The notes: generated by a model from the letters alone, not told the origin. Positions 1 through 12,856 are shown, counted from the stretch's first letter. The stretch is 64,000 nucleotides of DNA from Mucor racemosus (GCA_027405735.1 JAPEHQ010000013.1:1364001-1428000); one strand, 5' to 3'. Numbers and translations are program-made.

Positions 1-3000
1 CTACCAACATTGATTGAACGTATTAAACATTTCAATTATAAAACTTATGCTAAAAAACATCATTTACCCGTGGCCGTTTTAAGTGCTATTGTGTTATTTA
101 TTGTCCTGCTAATCGGGTTAGCTACATGGCTCCCAGATATTAAACATAAAAAGAATGTTAATCCTATTGAAGCACCTATTACACCTGGTATTTCATCAAT
201 TGCTTTCCAGCAAGGATTGGCAAAATGTCAACAAATTCGTTATGAATCACCCAAAATTGCTACAAGTAAAAGAAAATTTAATCCTCGTGCACCAGGAGAT
301 AGTCAACCTATAATTTTGAAAAATGCTGTTGTTTGGGATGGACAAGGAGAAATCTTGAATCATGTCGATATTTTGATGGACAATGGTGTAATTTCTCAAG
401 TGAAACAAAATATCCAGGCACCTGCTTCCGTAAAAATTATTGATGTCGGAGGTCACATTGTATCTCCTGGGCTAGTTGATATGCATACGTACGTTATAAG
501 GAAATGCCCATTTGGATAATATACTAAATATATGTATGTAGACATTTAGGTGTCATGTCATGGCCAAGTTTATCAGGAACATCAGATACAAATGAAAAAA
601 CTGACCCTATAACACCTTTTGTAAGAACTTTGGATGCATTTAATCCATCCGATAAAGCAATTCGTATTGTAGCATCTGGTGGTATAACTACAGCACTGGT
701 TTTACCTGGTTCTGGTAATTTAATTGGAGGCGAAGCATTTGCCTTTAAATTAAGACCTATGAGTACCTTGAGCAATCAAGATATGTTGGTACAAAATGGC
801 ATTAATGAAGAAATAGAACAGAAATGGCGATATATGAAGATGGCATGTGGTGAAAACCCCAAGGTATATTAGTAGATTTTATGATCCATATCGTTCTGCG
901 ATTAAACTAATTTTCTTTTTTCAGAGTTACGGCAGAATGGGGCGTATGCCTTCGACAAGTAAATGAATTATGACAGTATTTAACACAACAGTTCAATACT
1001 AACATTATATAATTCAACAGGATTAGGGGAAGCATTCTTGTTCCGCCAAGCATTTGCAGATGCTAAAAAGCTTGTAGAAGCTCAAGAAGACTGGTGTTCT
1101 GCTGCAGAAAACTTGTCTTTCGCTGAGGATGTTCATTTCGAAAGCCATTTCCCCGAAGACATCAAATTAGAATCACTTACAGCATTGTTACGTGGTCGAG
1201 TTAAACTCAATATTCATTGTTATGAAACTCATGATATTGAGGCAATGTTGAGACATGCAAATGAATTTAATTTCAACATTAGTGCTTTTCATCATGCTTT
1301 AGAAGCATACAAGATACCCGAGATACTCAAAAGAGCACAGAATAACATTACGATCGCTACATTTGCAGATCATTGGGGTTACAAAAAGGAAGCTTTTGGA
1401 GCATCACCTCAAGCACCTAAATATTTATACGAAGCAGGTATTCCTGTTGCATTGAAAAGTGATCATCCTGTTCTTAATTCACAGCATATGGCATTTGAAG
1501 CAGCCAAAGCAACTCATTATGGCTTACCTCCTCAAGAAGCTTTTAAATCCATTACATCTGTACCTGCAAATGCGCTTGGTTTAGGGCATCGTGTGGGATC
1601 TTTAAAAGTAGGATACGATGCTGATGTTGTTATTTGGGATCGTAGCCCTTTGGCACTTGGTGCTGCACCCCTACAAGTTTTCGTAGATGGTGTTCCTCTT
1701 TTTGATGAAAAACCAATTACTCCAATCAAAAAAGACGTTTATGAAAATGCATATCAATCAGATGAAATTCCAAAGCTTCCCAAAGAAGGTTTAAAAAATT
1801 ACATCTTGACCAACATTGGATCCAATTACTTGAGTGAATCCAAGACAGTTATCGTTCAGAATGGTCAAATTGTTTGCTCATCACAACAGGAGGATTGTGC
1901 GTCAATGCTTATTAAAAGTAATTTCGAGACAATTGATGTGCAAGGAGGTTATATTCTACCTGTAAGTAGCACTTTTTTCTTCTTGTTTCTATCAAAATTT
2001 ACTGAATACTCTTATCTATATAGGGCTTAATTGCTGTAGGATCAAAATTGGGTATGGTAGAAATGCCTTCAGAAGGTTCAACTGGAGATGGCATTGTTCC
2101 TTCATCATCATCCCAAAATCCTAAAGCAGTAATTGAAGCTGTGGACGGATTAAAATTAGGAACAAAAAAATTAGAAGAGGCCTACAAGGGAGGTGTATTA
2201 ACTACTATTAGTTCGCCTATTTCCAAGAATATTGTCATTGGTGTCAGTACTGCATTCAAAACCAATGCTGATTCAAGTAAGTTTTTTTTTTTTTGACAAT
2301 AATCAATCAAACGCAGGCATTCAAACCATATTCTTAGTTTTATCTGATGGAGCTTTATTAACGCCTGCTGCTGCTCTTCATTTACAAATTGGTCACTCTG
2401 TTAAATCTGATAGCTTCCCTACTGTATCATCTCAAATTGCATTTTTGCGACAAATATTTACAGACAACATCAACACTAAAACTCGCTATGGACAAGCTGC
2501 TCGTGGTGAGATTCCATTGATTATTATGGTAAACAACAAGGATGAAATTGCTTCTATCATTCAATTGAAAGAAAGGGTTATCCCCGATGCACGCCTTGCT
2601 ATTATGGGCGGCGCAGAAGCACATTTACTAGCACCACACCTTGCGGCCGCGAACATTGCTGTTATTTTGAGACCTTATTTGTGTACACCCCAAGATTTCG
2701 ATTCTAGTCATTGCTTAACTGGTGCACCATTAACAAACGGTACAGCGGCTCATATTTTGCATTACCATGGAGTTAAAATTGGTTTAGGTGTATCTAACGA
2801 TGGTTGGGCCAGGAATTTAGCATGGGATGCTGGATGGTTAGCTGCTACATCTCCATCAGATGAATTGAGAATTACAGAAGCTGAGGCTATTAAATTTGTA
2901 ACTACCAATCTTCAAGAAATCTTTGGACTCAAGGAAGAGCATGAGGAGGAATTACAAAATAATGATTTTGTATTATGGTTTGGAAATCCTACAAATATGC

Positions 3001-3053
3001 AAAGTCGACCATTATTTGCTCATACACAAGAAAATGGTATTCAATACTTATAA
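1..3053 (+). CDS. Membrane-anchored amidohydrolase-superfamily protein (5' partial)
   Basis: Metal-dependent amidohydrolase-type protein, probably a type II membrane protein. The reading frame is already open at base 1 with no ATG, so the true start lies upstream. Suggested exons are 1-488, 542-863, 925-958, 1021-1961, 2024-2276 and 2317-3053, giving about 924 visible residues; the introns are 40-62 nt. A short basic segment is followed by one hydrophobic span near visible residues 20-42. An imidazolonepropionase-like half follows: the first join creates VDMHTHLG, holding the HxH metal motif, with later HCYETH, FHHALE and KSDHPV stretches. A second, related half (from about 2.3 kb) ends in the SNDGWARNLAWDAG region and keeps few obvious metal ligands, so it may be degenerate. 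The substrate cannot be read from sequence. The family call is firm; the exon joins are hand-made. Confidence 0.82.
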
Positions 3054-3188
3054 TTTGTTGTTGAGTTACCATAGGTTATTTTTTCTTGTCATACAACAAT
3101 ATCTTAATTAAAAAACCGAATTGTACTATAAATCGATAATGTTTATTGCCTTTGATCTTTCTAATTAACCAAATTTACACGAAATATC

Positions 3189-4587
3189 ATGATACGTTCA
3201 GTGACATTGTGGATCTGTGTATTATTGACTCTCTCAATTGTATTATTAGTTGAAGCGGGCAAAGATTATTATGCAATTTTAGATGTACCGAAAAATGCAC
3301 CCCTGAGTCAAATTAAGAAACATTTCAAAAAATTGTCTCGAGTATATCATCCAGACAAGAATCCCGGCGATTCATCTGCTTCAGACAAGTTTATGGAGAT
3401 AGCTGAAGGTGATTAGCAATGTGCGTATAGGGGAAAACAATATTTTAACAATAATTTGCTAGCTTATGAGGTGCTTGGTAATGAAGAAAAAAGAAATATA
3501 TACGATAGATTTGGCGAAGAGGGGTTAAAGCAGCAACAGCAGCAACAACAAAATGCAGGAAATAATCCATTCGGCAACATGTTTTCTCAATTCTTTGGCG
3601 GTAATTGCAATTGTAGACATATTTAATCATACAAATGCTCATTCTTTTTACATAAATACATAGGCCAACCACAAGGGAAGCCAAAATCACCCAATATGGA
3701 AATCCCATTACAGGTGTCATTAGAGGATATTTACAATGGAGCCAATATAGAAGTTGACATTTCAAAGCAGGTTATTTGTAATCATTGCTTTGGAAGCGGT
3801 GCTCATAGCTCTGATTCAATTCATACATGTACAACTTGTCAAGGTCAAGGCAACGTATTAAAACAAGTTCAAATTGCACCAGGTTTCGTTCAACAATTTC
3901 AACAACAATGCGATAAATGTCAGGGCAAGGGGAAAATCGTTACAAAGTACTGCAAAGCATGTAATGGACATAAAATCAAGAGAGGAAATGAACAATATAC
4001 CATTACTATTGATAGAGGCACGTTAAATGGACAAAAAATTGTAAGATTAGATATAGATGCAGTATTGTAAATCATTAACCATATTTACTTTCTCATAAGA
4101 TATTTGAAGAGGAATCAAACGAGTTGCCTGATTTAGACACTGGAGATGTAGTATTCACAATTAATACAGCAAACCATCCTATATTTGAAAGACGTGGAAA
4201 TGATTTGCATACTCAAATGAAGATCTCTTTGATTGAAGCATTGGTCGGATTTAGCAAATCTATTGAACATTTGGACCAAACACATGTAAAGATAGCACGT
4301 ACAGGAGTTACTCAATTTGGTTTTGTGGAAACAATTAATGGCGCTGGTATGCCTTTCATTGATAACCATGATCAGTTTGGAGATATGTTTGTTGAATATA
4401 TTGTCGAGTTTCCACAAACAGTAGATGAGCAATTTGTAACAGGTAAGATTCAGGTACATTTCAAAAAGAATTATTAATGGTGTTTACGTTGTTTTCCTTC
4501 CTTGAAATAGATTTACAAAAGCGCCTTGAGGCTGATTCTCTTTCCCAAAATGATTCCAAAAGTAATAGTTTGCACGATGAGTTCTGA
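3189..4587 (+). CDS. ER-lumenal DnaJ co-chaperone (Scj1/ERdj3 type) ending in HDEF
   Basis: Hsp40 that would stimulate the lumenal Hsp70 (BiP/Kar2) in ER folding and degradation. Exons 3189-3408, 3463-3600, 3664-4040, 4100-4442 and 4511-4587 give 384 residues. A signal peptide (residues about 1-23, ending VEAG) leads into the J domain with the HPD triad in YHPDKNPGD. A short Gln/Gly-Phe linker follows, then four CxxC zinc motifs (CNHC, CTTC, CDKC, CKAC). The substrate-binding domains contain HPIFERRGNDL, a hallmark of the Scj1/DNAJB11 group. The last intron is needed: without it the ORF stops at KKNY, while splicing 4443-4510 continues into a tail ending LHDEF. HDEF resembles the HDEL/KDEL retention signal, which fits an ER location. 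Start chosen as the first ATG before the signal peptide. An AATAAA lies downstream near 4613. Confidence 0.9.
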
Positions 4588-4842
4588 AAAGAAAAAAAGT
4601 ATTTGATAGTTTAAATAAAACTTTATTGTAACATCAGATACATAATGCATCTTACTAGCCACTTTTATCAGAACAACTACTTACAATATACCGCAGGCAA
4701 TGCTTTCTTAGCTTGTTGGTTATAGTACTTTTGATATAATATACATAATTGATGCACAGTCATGGATAAACTGCTATAAAATCTGCAATATCAGAAAACT
4801 CATTCTTTTCCTCTTTCATACATTTTGCTCTTAAATCCACAA

Positions 4843-5796
4843 ATGTCTCTTCACAAATTACCACCAGAGCTTTTACTCAAAATCTTCGATTTCATTGATT
4901 CTTTAGAACAATTGGCCCAATGTCGATTAGTTTGCAAAACCTGGAGTAGCATTGCCGAGTCAGCAATGTTTGGAAAACACATAAACATAAAATCAACAGA
5001 AACTGCATTGAATCTATATTACCATTTATCAAGAAATCCAGCGAATGGAAAGCGTATCAAGTATTTGGAATTTGCTAGTACACATATAAACTCACAAGCA
5101 CAGCTGAAACTATTGCCATTGGTGTTTACTCCAAACTTGGAATTGCTTAAAGGAATGGTATATGACGATAGCTTCTTCCTTGATATGATTAAAATTGCTT
5201 GCAGCTCATCATTGAAGTTTGACAAATTGAGAGTTATTCCTTCTTACTATCATTGTCCTGAAGCATACAATTTGGCTCTTGTCACCTTCAAGGAAACGAT
5301 ACACGAGATGAGTATGGCAATTATCCCCGGAGACAAAGTAATTGATTGTTTAGATGAATTCAAATATTTGACGTTTCTTAAATTGAACATACTCTTTGGT
5401 GGCATCCAGAAACTAAATCTAGTTTTAAGTAAATGTCATTATTTGCAAGAGCTACAGTTGGTGATGTTTACATTGTTCAGAGATACAGCAGTTAAAACTA
5501 CAGAGCAGTTCTACTTGTGGGCCGAAGATAATGTGGTAAAAGCGAATGCATTAAAAAAATTAAAGCTTTTAGGAGATCCAGATATAAATGTCATAGAGTT
5601 TCTTGCATTCAAGTACCCAAAAATTGAAAAAGCTTTAATTTGTGCAATATATTCGCAAGATCTTGAAGATATTATCCTCACTTATCCAGCCCGTATAGTC
5701 AACGCTTTTATAAGATCATCTATTTACGAATTGAATATTAATACTAGTTTAGATGGCGGCTACTTTGAAATTAACCTTGAAAAATTCCAGGACTAA
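4843..5796 (+). CDS. F-box protein
   Basis: Single-exon gene of 317 residues. The N-terminus (about residues 3-45) is a clear F-box: LHKLPPELLLKIFDF followed by an RLVCKTW motif, the usual Skp1-binding surface of an SCF ubiquitin ligase adaptor. The rest is a leucine-rich, alternating pattern of the loosely conserved LRR kind seen in large fungal F-box families, but no clean repeat can be set. The first in-frame ATG is at 4843. The protein is shorter than many LRR-type F-box proteins, and a plain stop follows the sequence EKFQD. The substrate target is unknown. It lies about 255 bp downstream of the DnaJ gene on the same strand. Confidence 0.8.
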   Translation: MSLHKLPPELLLKIFDFIDSLEQLAQCRLVCKTWSSIAESAMFGKHINIKSTETALNLYYHLSRNPANGKRIKYLEFASTHINSQAQLKLLPLVFTPNLELLKGMVYDDSFFLDMIKIACSSSLKFDKLRVIPSYYHCPEAYNLALVTFKETIHEMSMAIIPGDKVIDCLDEFKYLTFLKLNILFGGIQKLNLVLSKCHYLQELQLVMFTLFRDTAVKTTEQFYLWAEDNVVKANALKKLKLLGDPDINVIEFLAFKYPKIEKALICAIYSQDLEDIILTYPARIVNAFIRSSIYELNINTSLDGGYFEINLEKFQD

Positions 5797-6111
5797 TTTG
5801 GTCTAATAATGACAACTTACATTATAAATCCTTATAGTATCATATGGTGAATATTGCTAAATCAACGAAGCTAGCTTTTAATTTACATAAAACACAAATT
5901 AAATAGCTCTATGTAAAATAAAAATACATTGAGTGCATCAATAAAGTAAAAGTCCATGGCATGAAGACCTCCAACATCTGCTGCTTTTATTAAAAATCCT
6001 GTGCATTCCTGCCAGTTTCAACTGTTTTTTGAGACTGTAATATACCAAATCAATGATAATACAATTTTCATCACGTTATTCGCGTTTCAGAACTTCTGGC
6101 TTATTGAATAT

Positions 6112-6396
6112 TTAAAAAAATTGAAAAAGATAGATGTAAAACACATTGCGTTTCACATTGATTATGCATAAAAAATCAGTTTCGGTAGTTGCTAATTTGA
6201 AATGTACGCCCAATTTGCACACTTCATGATTTCTAATCTCATCATTCAAAAACAGTATTCCACTACAAGGAATGCCTGGTTTTTCTGAAAGAGATTGAAA
6301 ATGCTCTAGCATACTACCTGGATAGATTTCAAGATAGTCAGCATTTTCCACTAACGCAGTATTATCGAGATCAGCAATACGTAAAAGAATAATTTA
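6112..6396 (-). pseudogene. Short ORF relic of unknown origin
   Basis: An open minus-strand frame of about 90 codons without a proper ATG. Its amino-acid composition looks protein-like (for example ENADYLEIYPGSMLEHFQ and CKLGVHFKLATTETDF). It lies antisense, downstream of the F-box gene, and no domain is recognised. The flanking DNA around 5836-5870 shares the 17-mer atcatatggtgaatatt with 41617-41640 in the repeat desert, so this may be a dispersed gene fragment rather than a live gene. Confidence 0.3.
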
Positions 6397-9300
6397 TTTT
6401 GTGAGATGGCACTTATATGCACTAATACGGAATCATATTACAGCCTGTACAATCAAACCTAAAAGTGCACATTAGTCACCGCTATTATATGGATCGGTAT
6501 TTTATATATTACCAGCCATAATGTGTAATATAAATTGAATAGTATCATCTTGGGAAGTTTGCAGGCACCTTTTTCAAAATCCATTTAGTCATTGTCGAAT
6601 GAGTTAAAGAATTTTATTACGCGCATAACGCATTATAAAGCACACTTTATATTTCCAAGTAAACAAGCAACATCTCATATATGCTGCTATGATTTTTTTT
6701 TACTTGTTTTTTATGAAGGTTTTGGGTTTGGGGCATACTATGCCATTTTTTAACTAGAATTAACTGATACTTTGCGTTCTGGCCGTGAAAAAGACTATAG
6801 TTATCATAAAATGATTGTTAGGTTATAACTTGTTGTCTGCTTGATGTAAGTAAGTGTGTCCATGTTGTATTTGTATATTATAGAAACATAAATTCTAGAG
6901 ATTTGGCCTTTTTAATGTACTTTCTTTTGTCAATAATACTTCATATTTAAACATTTTAATAGAAGTTTGATTTTATGATAAAACTGTAAAGACTTTGTGC
7001 CTTCGTCGTAGTGAACTTCCATATTCAATCTAAATTTCCTTTAAACACTCGATATGTTTCAGAAAACCCTTCCTTTCGAACGATTAAAACTAGAGATTAA
7101 TCACACATGGTATCGTTTTTATATCGAATACATCTAATGAAAAGTGATGAGTACTGCGTACTAAGAGCAGCTAATCTCTAACTAGGATACCCAAAAATAA
7201 GAGCGTGTGAGTATTTATTTTAGTTAAGCAACATCTTTATTTGTTGGGATTCTCAGAATATGTTAAAATTCTTACATGAGAAAACCACCTTCATCAATTA
7301 TTTATGAATATTCATTTTCATATTCATTTGTTACAAATAAATACATTATTCTAATTGCCATCCTATTCAACATTGTCTCGGTCACAGATTTTATTAAATG
7401 AAGCAAGGATGGTTACTATAGTAATTGTTTCATAAATTTGAATGATGCAGAAAGGGCCAGCTTAAAATTGAGAAACCACATTTGAAATGAAAATAAGTCG
7501 ATAAAATATTAAGGTATTGCAATGATGGTTATTAAGTAAAGTCTACGTTATTTTTCATTCTCTACCAGGATATCTAGGTTTTGGATGGCTGTAGAGACTT
7601 TTTTATTTTTTTATAAATTTTGTGAGAGCACTTTTTCTGTTATAGAGATCCATGAAGGGATGGCTGATATGCAAAACTAAAACCATAGGATAGTGCTCAT
7701 TAGCGTCTATCTAATGAATTTTACCTCGTCAAAAAATATTGATTTTTGGTCGAGAAAATTGAGATTGAATGATTAATTTTTGGTGATACAAAAAAGGATC
7801 AATTTTGGACGAGGATATGCAAGGATGAATTTTTGCCGACCAAAAAAAATGATCAAAAAAAAAATTAAAATCCCCACGAAAAATAGGGCTACAGCTACGA
7901 ATAAATACTCATTCTGTAGATAATTTTGTTGCGCATAATGTGAAAATAAAATATTTTAGGGTTGCATTTGAATGAAGGGTGCTTTTTGATCAAAAACCGT
8001 TAAAATTTGACATTAAATTTACTAGGGATTTTATGAAAAAAATATTTTCAAAATTTACACAGATCGATTTAGAATTAAAAACTGAACCTAAAACATTTAA
8101 TACGCTAGTTCAACTTACTATGCATTTTGGTGAGTAATTAAACATACAAGGTTTTTTTTGGATTTTTTTGGATTTTTTTTCCATTTGAACACTTTTTGAA
8201 TTGAAGCCCAGTCACCTGTGCATATCTGATTATACAATTTCATATGGTAATATTTGAAATTGGAGTGTGCCCCCATTTCAATAGATAATCAGGAAATGAA
8301 AAATGTAGGGCTATATTTGAGATGCTACAGAATATTGACAAAAGACTTATTTCTATTCATGTTAATTTCTCAGCGAGTATGAGGGCTTCAAAAGTGAAAC
8401 ACTTGTTTTTAGCCCGCTTAAAAACTCAACCTAATATGTCAAATATCTCGAGGTTCTAAAAGCTTGCGCATAATATTTGCTAACTTAAATTGATGCCAAT
8501 TTGACCACTTCTGAATGAAACTTAGCCAGATACAATACGCTCGCCTTTACAATGCTAATAACAACACAATTATGCAGAGCATATTATTAAAATAGTAGTA
8601 GACAAGCCTTTTGAGAGCGGATAAACATGTATATACGTATCAAGAATGTATCACTCCTTCAAAATAAATGAATTTTAAGGTAATGCAAATATATATATAT
8701 ACCAAGTAACTAAATTTACAAACTGATAAGCAACACATTTTTACAAGTTTCATTTTACTCTTACCACTTTCAAACAACTGGGGAATCGGTATATTTAGTA
8801 GAGACGCTACAGCAAGCTTAGAGACGAAATTTTAGATTAATATATATATTTCAATATGATGATATTGTGAAAGAACATTTATTATCTCACGTAGACAGCA
8901 TTTATATGTCTTGGCTAATAATACAAATCAAGTCAGTTGCTATTCCCATATAAAACAATGTAAGTTATTTACCTACTGGACATTTATTGAAACCATCAGG
9001 GCCACGTGTTAGCTTCTAAAATAATGAAAAGTTTGGTAATAAACACGTACCGTAATTATTTTAAGACATTATGAATAAAAAATCTTCATAAATGAGAGGA
9101 AGACTACCTAATAAAATGTTATAAGAATCATAACCAAAAATAAAACTACTGCCATACTTAATTTTTTCAGCTTAACAAATTAAAAAGATTGAAACTAGAA
9201 GAAAAAAAATTAGATCTACAATTTTTTTTTGGCACATTTATAAACCCTGAGTATAATCCTAAAAAAAGTATTTTTTTATTCTACATTTGTGAAATGCACA

Positions 9301-10573
9301 AGGTTTAGAATAAATATTGTACGAAGAAAAATGTATAACTTAATAAAGAAACTTGTTAAATTAAATCACACACAAAAACCGAAGATCATCTTTATTTAAT
9401 ATCAATAATTTGTCCTATTTATATACAAATTCTATATTACATTTATCTGTTAGATCAGTATCGGATCGATTATATCTTTCTGACATTCCATGTCGGATCA
9501 ATCTATTTACATTAGTAACACAGCACATTTAAGTTGAGCTTATTTTATATAGCTAAATTTAACAGGTAGATATGTATCACATATCCCGTTTCCTGAATCT
9601 TACTTTAGAACAATAAGAACAGTCAAGAATATTACAACAGATCAGTTAGCTGACTTCTTATCAATAAGGATTACAAATCAAAAGGTTCATTATCTTACAA
9701 CTAACCGGTGGATGCAACAATTTGATTACTCTTCCAAAAAAAATGCCGAACAATCTCCAGATGCGGCCATCTAATAATATTTCCAACCTATCAATTTCTA
9801 GGAAAAATCATCGGACAGCCCGGACGCGGTTGTTTAAATATTCCAAACAGCTGTGAGATGCAGGTATTGAAATTTCATACAAAAACTAAGGTTCAAATGT
9901 ATAACTAATTGAGGAACTATCTACTCCACTATTATGTATCTCGGATATTTTCGACTACAAAATATCAAAATACAGCACACACAGACCAGTAGGCTGCGCA
10001 AGCTTGCCAACCAACGTCAAACTTCCTCTCTGACCGTTTTATTTATTTAATGATATAACTAATAAATTAATAATTCAACACGCATCTAAAAACGGCATAA
10101 AATATCCACTAATTAATTTATTACCAAAAATTTATATCTTTAAACACAAAGAACTTACTATAAAATAATATAAATATCATTTTGGTATAGATGATAGCTC
10201 CTCATTATTCAAAGGCTTATTTTATTTTCTATTTGTGTAAAGTATAAAATATAACATACAGCATTAGTCTAATAAGGAGATTTAACTTAAGAAGTATAAT
10301 AAAATGGTACGACCAGATTCGAAAAAAGTCTACAAAATCACAAAATTTAAAGGATTTATAAATGCAGTAGTAATAGATTTATATTAGGAAGAAGTTAGGT
10401 TTATTATTGAAGTAGATAACGTGAGCTTATATACTCGTAACTAGTAATGACTAAATACCGAACAGATCAATCAAACCGAACAGGCCGGAATACAGGTAAT
10501 CTATATCACGTGAGCTCGCTTAATAAATTTACTATTACAATCTTATAAAATTAACACTTCACAATAAACAAAA
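6397..10573. other. Gene-free AT-rich intergenic region
   Basis: No convincing coding frame, RNA gene or intact element was found here apart from the decayed repeat listed at 7925-8225. The sequence is AT-rich with many short A/T homopolymers and stops in all frames. It probably consists of old, unrecognisable repeats. Confidence 0.6.
7925..8225 (+). repeat. Diverged copy of the 30.0/59.7-kb repeat family (3' part)
   Basis: Shares ordered blocks with 30700-30985 and 60935-61150: a 'gcgcat' start, then a block like 'aatacgctagttcaactta', then 'gagtaattaaac', then 'gcccagtcacc'. Strongly diverged, so only the better conserved 3' part of the family can be followed. Confidence 0.45.
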
Positions 10574-10647
10574 ACCCGGTTGGCCCAATTGGATAAGGCA
10601 TCCGTCTTCTAAACGGAAGATTAGGGGTTCGACCCCCCTACTGGGTA
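10574..10647 (+). tRNA. tRNA-Arg (anticodon UCU)
   Basis: A complete cloverleaf can be folded. The acceptor stem is acccggt/actgggt with one G-U pair. The D stem is gcc/ggc, the anticodon stem tccgt/acgga encloses the loop cttctaa (anticodon TCT), and the T stem agggg/cccct has loop ttcgacc. The discriminator base is A. There is no intron. A T-run (gattttt) a few bases downstream fits a Pol III terminator. Confidence 0.95.
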
Positions 10648-11031
10648 CTTGATTTTTCCATTTTATGGACGATAGTTTTTTTTTTTTATTTTTTTTCAAA
10701 ATTTTGAAGAAACTGAATTGCTTTTTTTTTTTGACATTTTAGGTGAGATTTGCATGGCAAGCAAAAAAAAAAAAAAAAGAAAGAAAGAAAAAAAACTGGG
10801 AGATAATAAATGCATAAGCTTACATGAATAAATCAGCAATACATTGATCTATAAATTAAAGGAGAAAAATTAAACTTGATGCATTAAAAAAATATATTCA
10901 GTTTAAACATTTATTATCGGATTTATATAAGATTTGCATTTAAAAAATGACGATTAATAAACAAAGAAAGCATAATTATAATTGATTTGATTTTTCCATA
11001 TTTTCTTTCTCTTTTTCTTATAAATCTTATA
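10648..11031. other. Intergenic region between tRNA-Arg and GNA1
   Basis: Contains T-rich runs, an A-rich/GAAA-rich tract near 10765-10796 and a pyrimidine-rich stretch just before the GNA1 start. No gene seen. Confidence 0.5.
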
Positions 11032-11665
11032 ATGACTATTGATGAACAAGATCAGGATACTTTATTTGATAGAAATCTATACATTTCAAATGAAATTCAA
11101 TCTTCCCTTCCACCCAGCTATTTAATTAGGCCCCTTAAAAGAGATGATAATGAGAGAGGATTTATAGAACTATTGTCGCAATTGTCTATTGTAGGAAGAA
11201 TTACACAAGAATCATTCAAGAGTAAGTGGCTATTGTAGATATATTACCTACTGAAATTTATTTGTTATTTCAATTGAAATAGGTCGCTTTGATTTACTTA
11301 AACAACAGGGATCAACATTTATAATTGTAATTGAAGAAGATGATAAGATTGTGGCATGTGCAACATTAATGGTAGAATATAAATTTTTGAGAGAGTGCGG
11401 AATTGTTGGGCATATCGAGGATGTTGTGGTTCATGATTCACAACGAGGAAAGAAACTCGGCATAAGGTTTGAGGATGACAATTTGTTTGTATTTATGAAT
11501 TTTTATCTAACAAACTATTCAATTAGGCTTATAGAGCAATTGCATCATATTGCTGAAACCGCAAAATGCTACAAGACTATACTCAATTGTAATGAAAAGA
11601 ATGTCCAATTTTATGAAAAATGTCAGTTGAAACAAACTGATGTCCAAATGACTCGATACTTTTGA
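11032..11665 (+). CDS. GNA1: Glucosamine-6-phosphate N-acetyltransferase
   Basis: GNAT-fold enzyme that transfers acetyl from acetyl-CoA to glucosamine-6-phosphate, on the route to UDP-GlcNAc and hence chitin and glycans. Exons 11032-11221, 11283-11466 and 11527-11665 give 170 residues, close to the roughly 160 of yeast Gna1. Family signatures are GHIEDVVV followed by RGKKLGIRLIEQL (the acetyl-CoA pyrophosphate loop; the second intron splits the Arg codon) and KTILNCNEKNVQFYEKC near the end. The first ATG of the open frame is at 11032; no ATG lies further upstream in this frame. A convergent gene on the other strand ends only 43 bp downstream; AATAAA elements lie in the gap. Confidence 0.93.
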
Positions 11666-11708
11666 TATCATTTATACATATTTAATAAAAACAAAATATG
11701 TGCTCTCT

Positions 11709-12856
11709 TTATTCAATCAATTCTGCAACTTTAAGATCAACTAATTCCTCGATTTGTTTAGTAGGTTCACTAATAACATCAGCATTCAACAAAGTGCTTA
11801 ATGTAACATCAAGTGCTTTACGGGAAACTTGTTGATGATTGCTAGCATAGTGAACAGTTTTGAACCAGCGACGTACATCCTCTTCAGGATATTCCAAAAT
11901 GCGCATAACATGCTTAACTGATTCATCTTCCTTTTGTTCCATGAATAATTGAGTAGCACGTTGAATAGCAGCTAAAACCTTCTTTAGTCCATCCTTATCT
12001 GCATTTAATAAATCTGTATGAGCTGCAAACATGAATGCAGGCCAAGGTGGAGTGATTTGACCAATACGCTTTACTTCTCCAGAATCATGATAGGGTTTAG
12101 TGGTAAATGTTTCCCACATGAAATAATCAGAACTACCATCATTAACAGCATCACGCATGGCCTTAAAGTTATTCAAAACAGTAAAATCAAAAGGCTTTTC
12201 ATTCTTTTTGAGCCATTCACGTTGATCAGCAAGTACAAAAGCCATGATATGAGATCCTGATCCATATCGGGAAATAGCTACGTTGGTTTTATAAAGTGTA
12301 TCAATTGAATCATGCTTGGAATTCTTGCCAGCTGACAATGCCCAACCTAATCATCATAATGGTGTTAGTATAATATGCAAGCAAAAATGATCAAATTATC
12401 TTACAAAGAGGAGCATCTACGTAGGTACCAACAATTTTATACCAATCTTGTCCTTTGCTGATACCAGCAACCAAACCTTCAGTCAATGCAATTGCCAAGT
12501 CAAGAGACTTGTCTTGAAGTTTAGATGTCATCTGTTGTTTTTGTAATTAATATACTGTATACAAGAATTTGATTTGATGTAATCATGATTAGTTTACCTC
12601 GCCAGTGCCACCTATTATCTTTCTATTAGCTTGTTATATACATACAAAAATGAAACCTATGAACTGTACCTGGACATAAAACAAGTTCGACATTAACGCC
12701 AGTATCCTTAAAGTAACCAAGATCGCGGGCAATATATAAAGGTGTGGAGAAATGCTCCGGAACTTGATAAAAATGAGTTTCGTTTAGCTATGGTTTTCGT
12801 TGTTTTTACATGTAAACAATTTTATTACCGTAACCAATGCGAATGGTGGTAGTCAT
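11709..12856 (-). CDS. SsuA/THI5-like periplasmic-binding-fold protein
   Basis: Protein of 299 residues of the NMT1/THI5-like (Ca3427-like) fold, which looks like a bacterial ABC-transporter substrate-binding domain but without a signal peptide here. Exons on the minus strand: 12829-12856, 12670-12762, 12598-12611 (a 14-nt microexon), 12405-12531 and 11709-12346; all phases close. The N-terminus MTTTIRIGYVPEHFS leads into PLYIARDLGYFKD, then CPGGTGEM, where the microexon supplies the Gly-Gly-Thr-Gly stretch typical of an anion-binding loop. Function in fungi is not settled; possible roles are small-molecule binding or pyrimidine/thiamine-related chemistry. The His/Cys-rich active-site motif of genuine THI5 was not seen, so thiamine synthesis is not claimed. 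Confidence 0.82.

Noticed and set aside
11709..12856. THI5 pyrimidine synthase identity
   Set aside because: General fold matches, but the His/Cys active-site features of THI5 were not seen, so only the fold family is stated.
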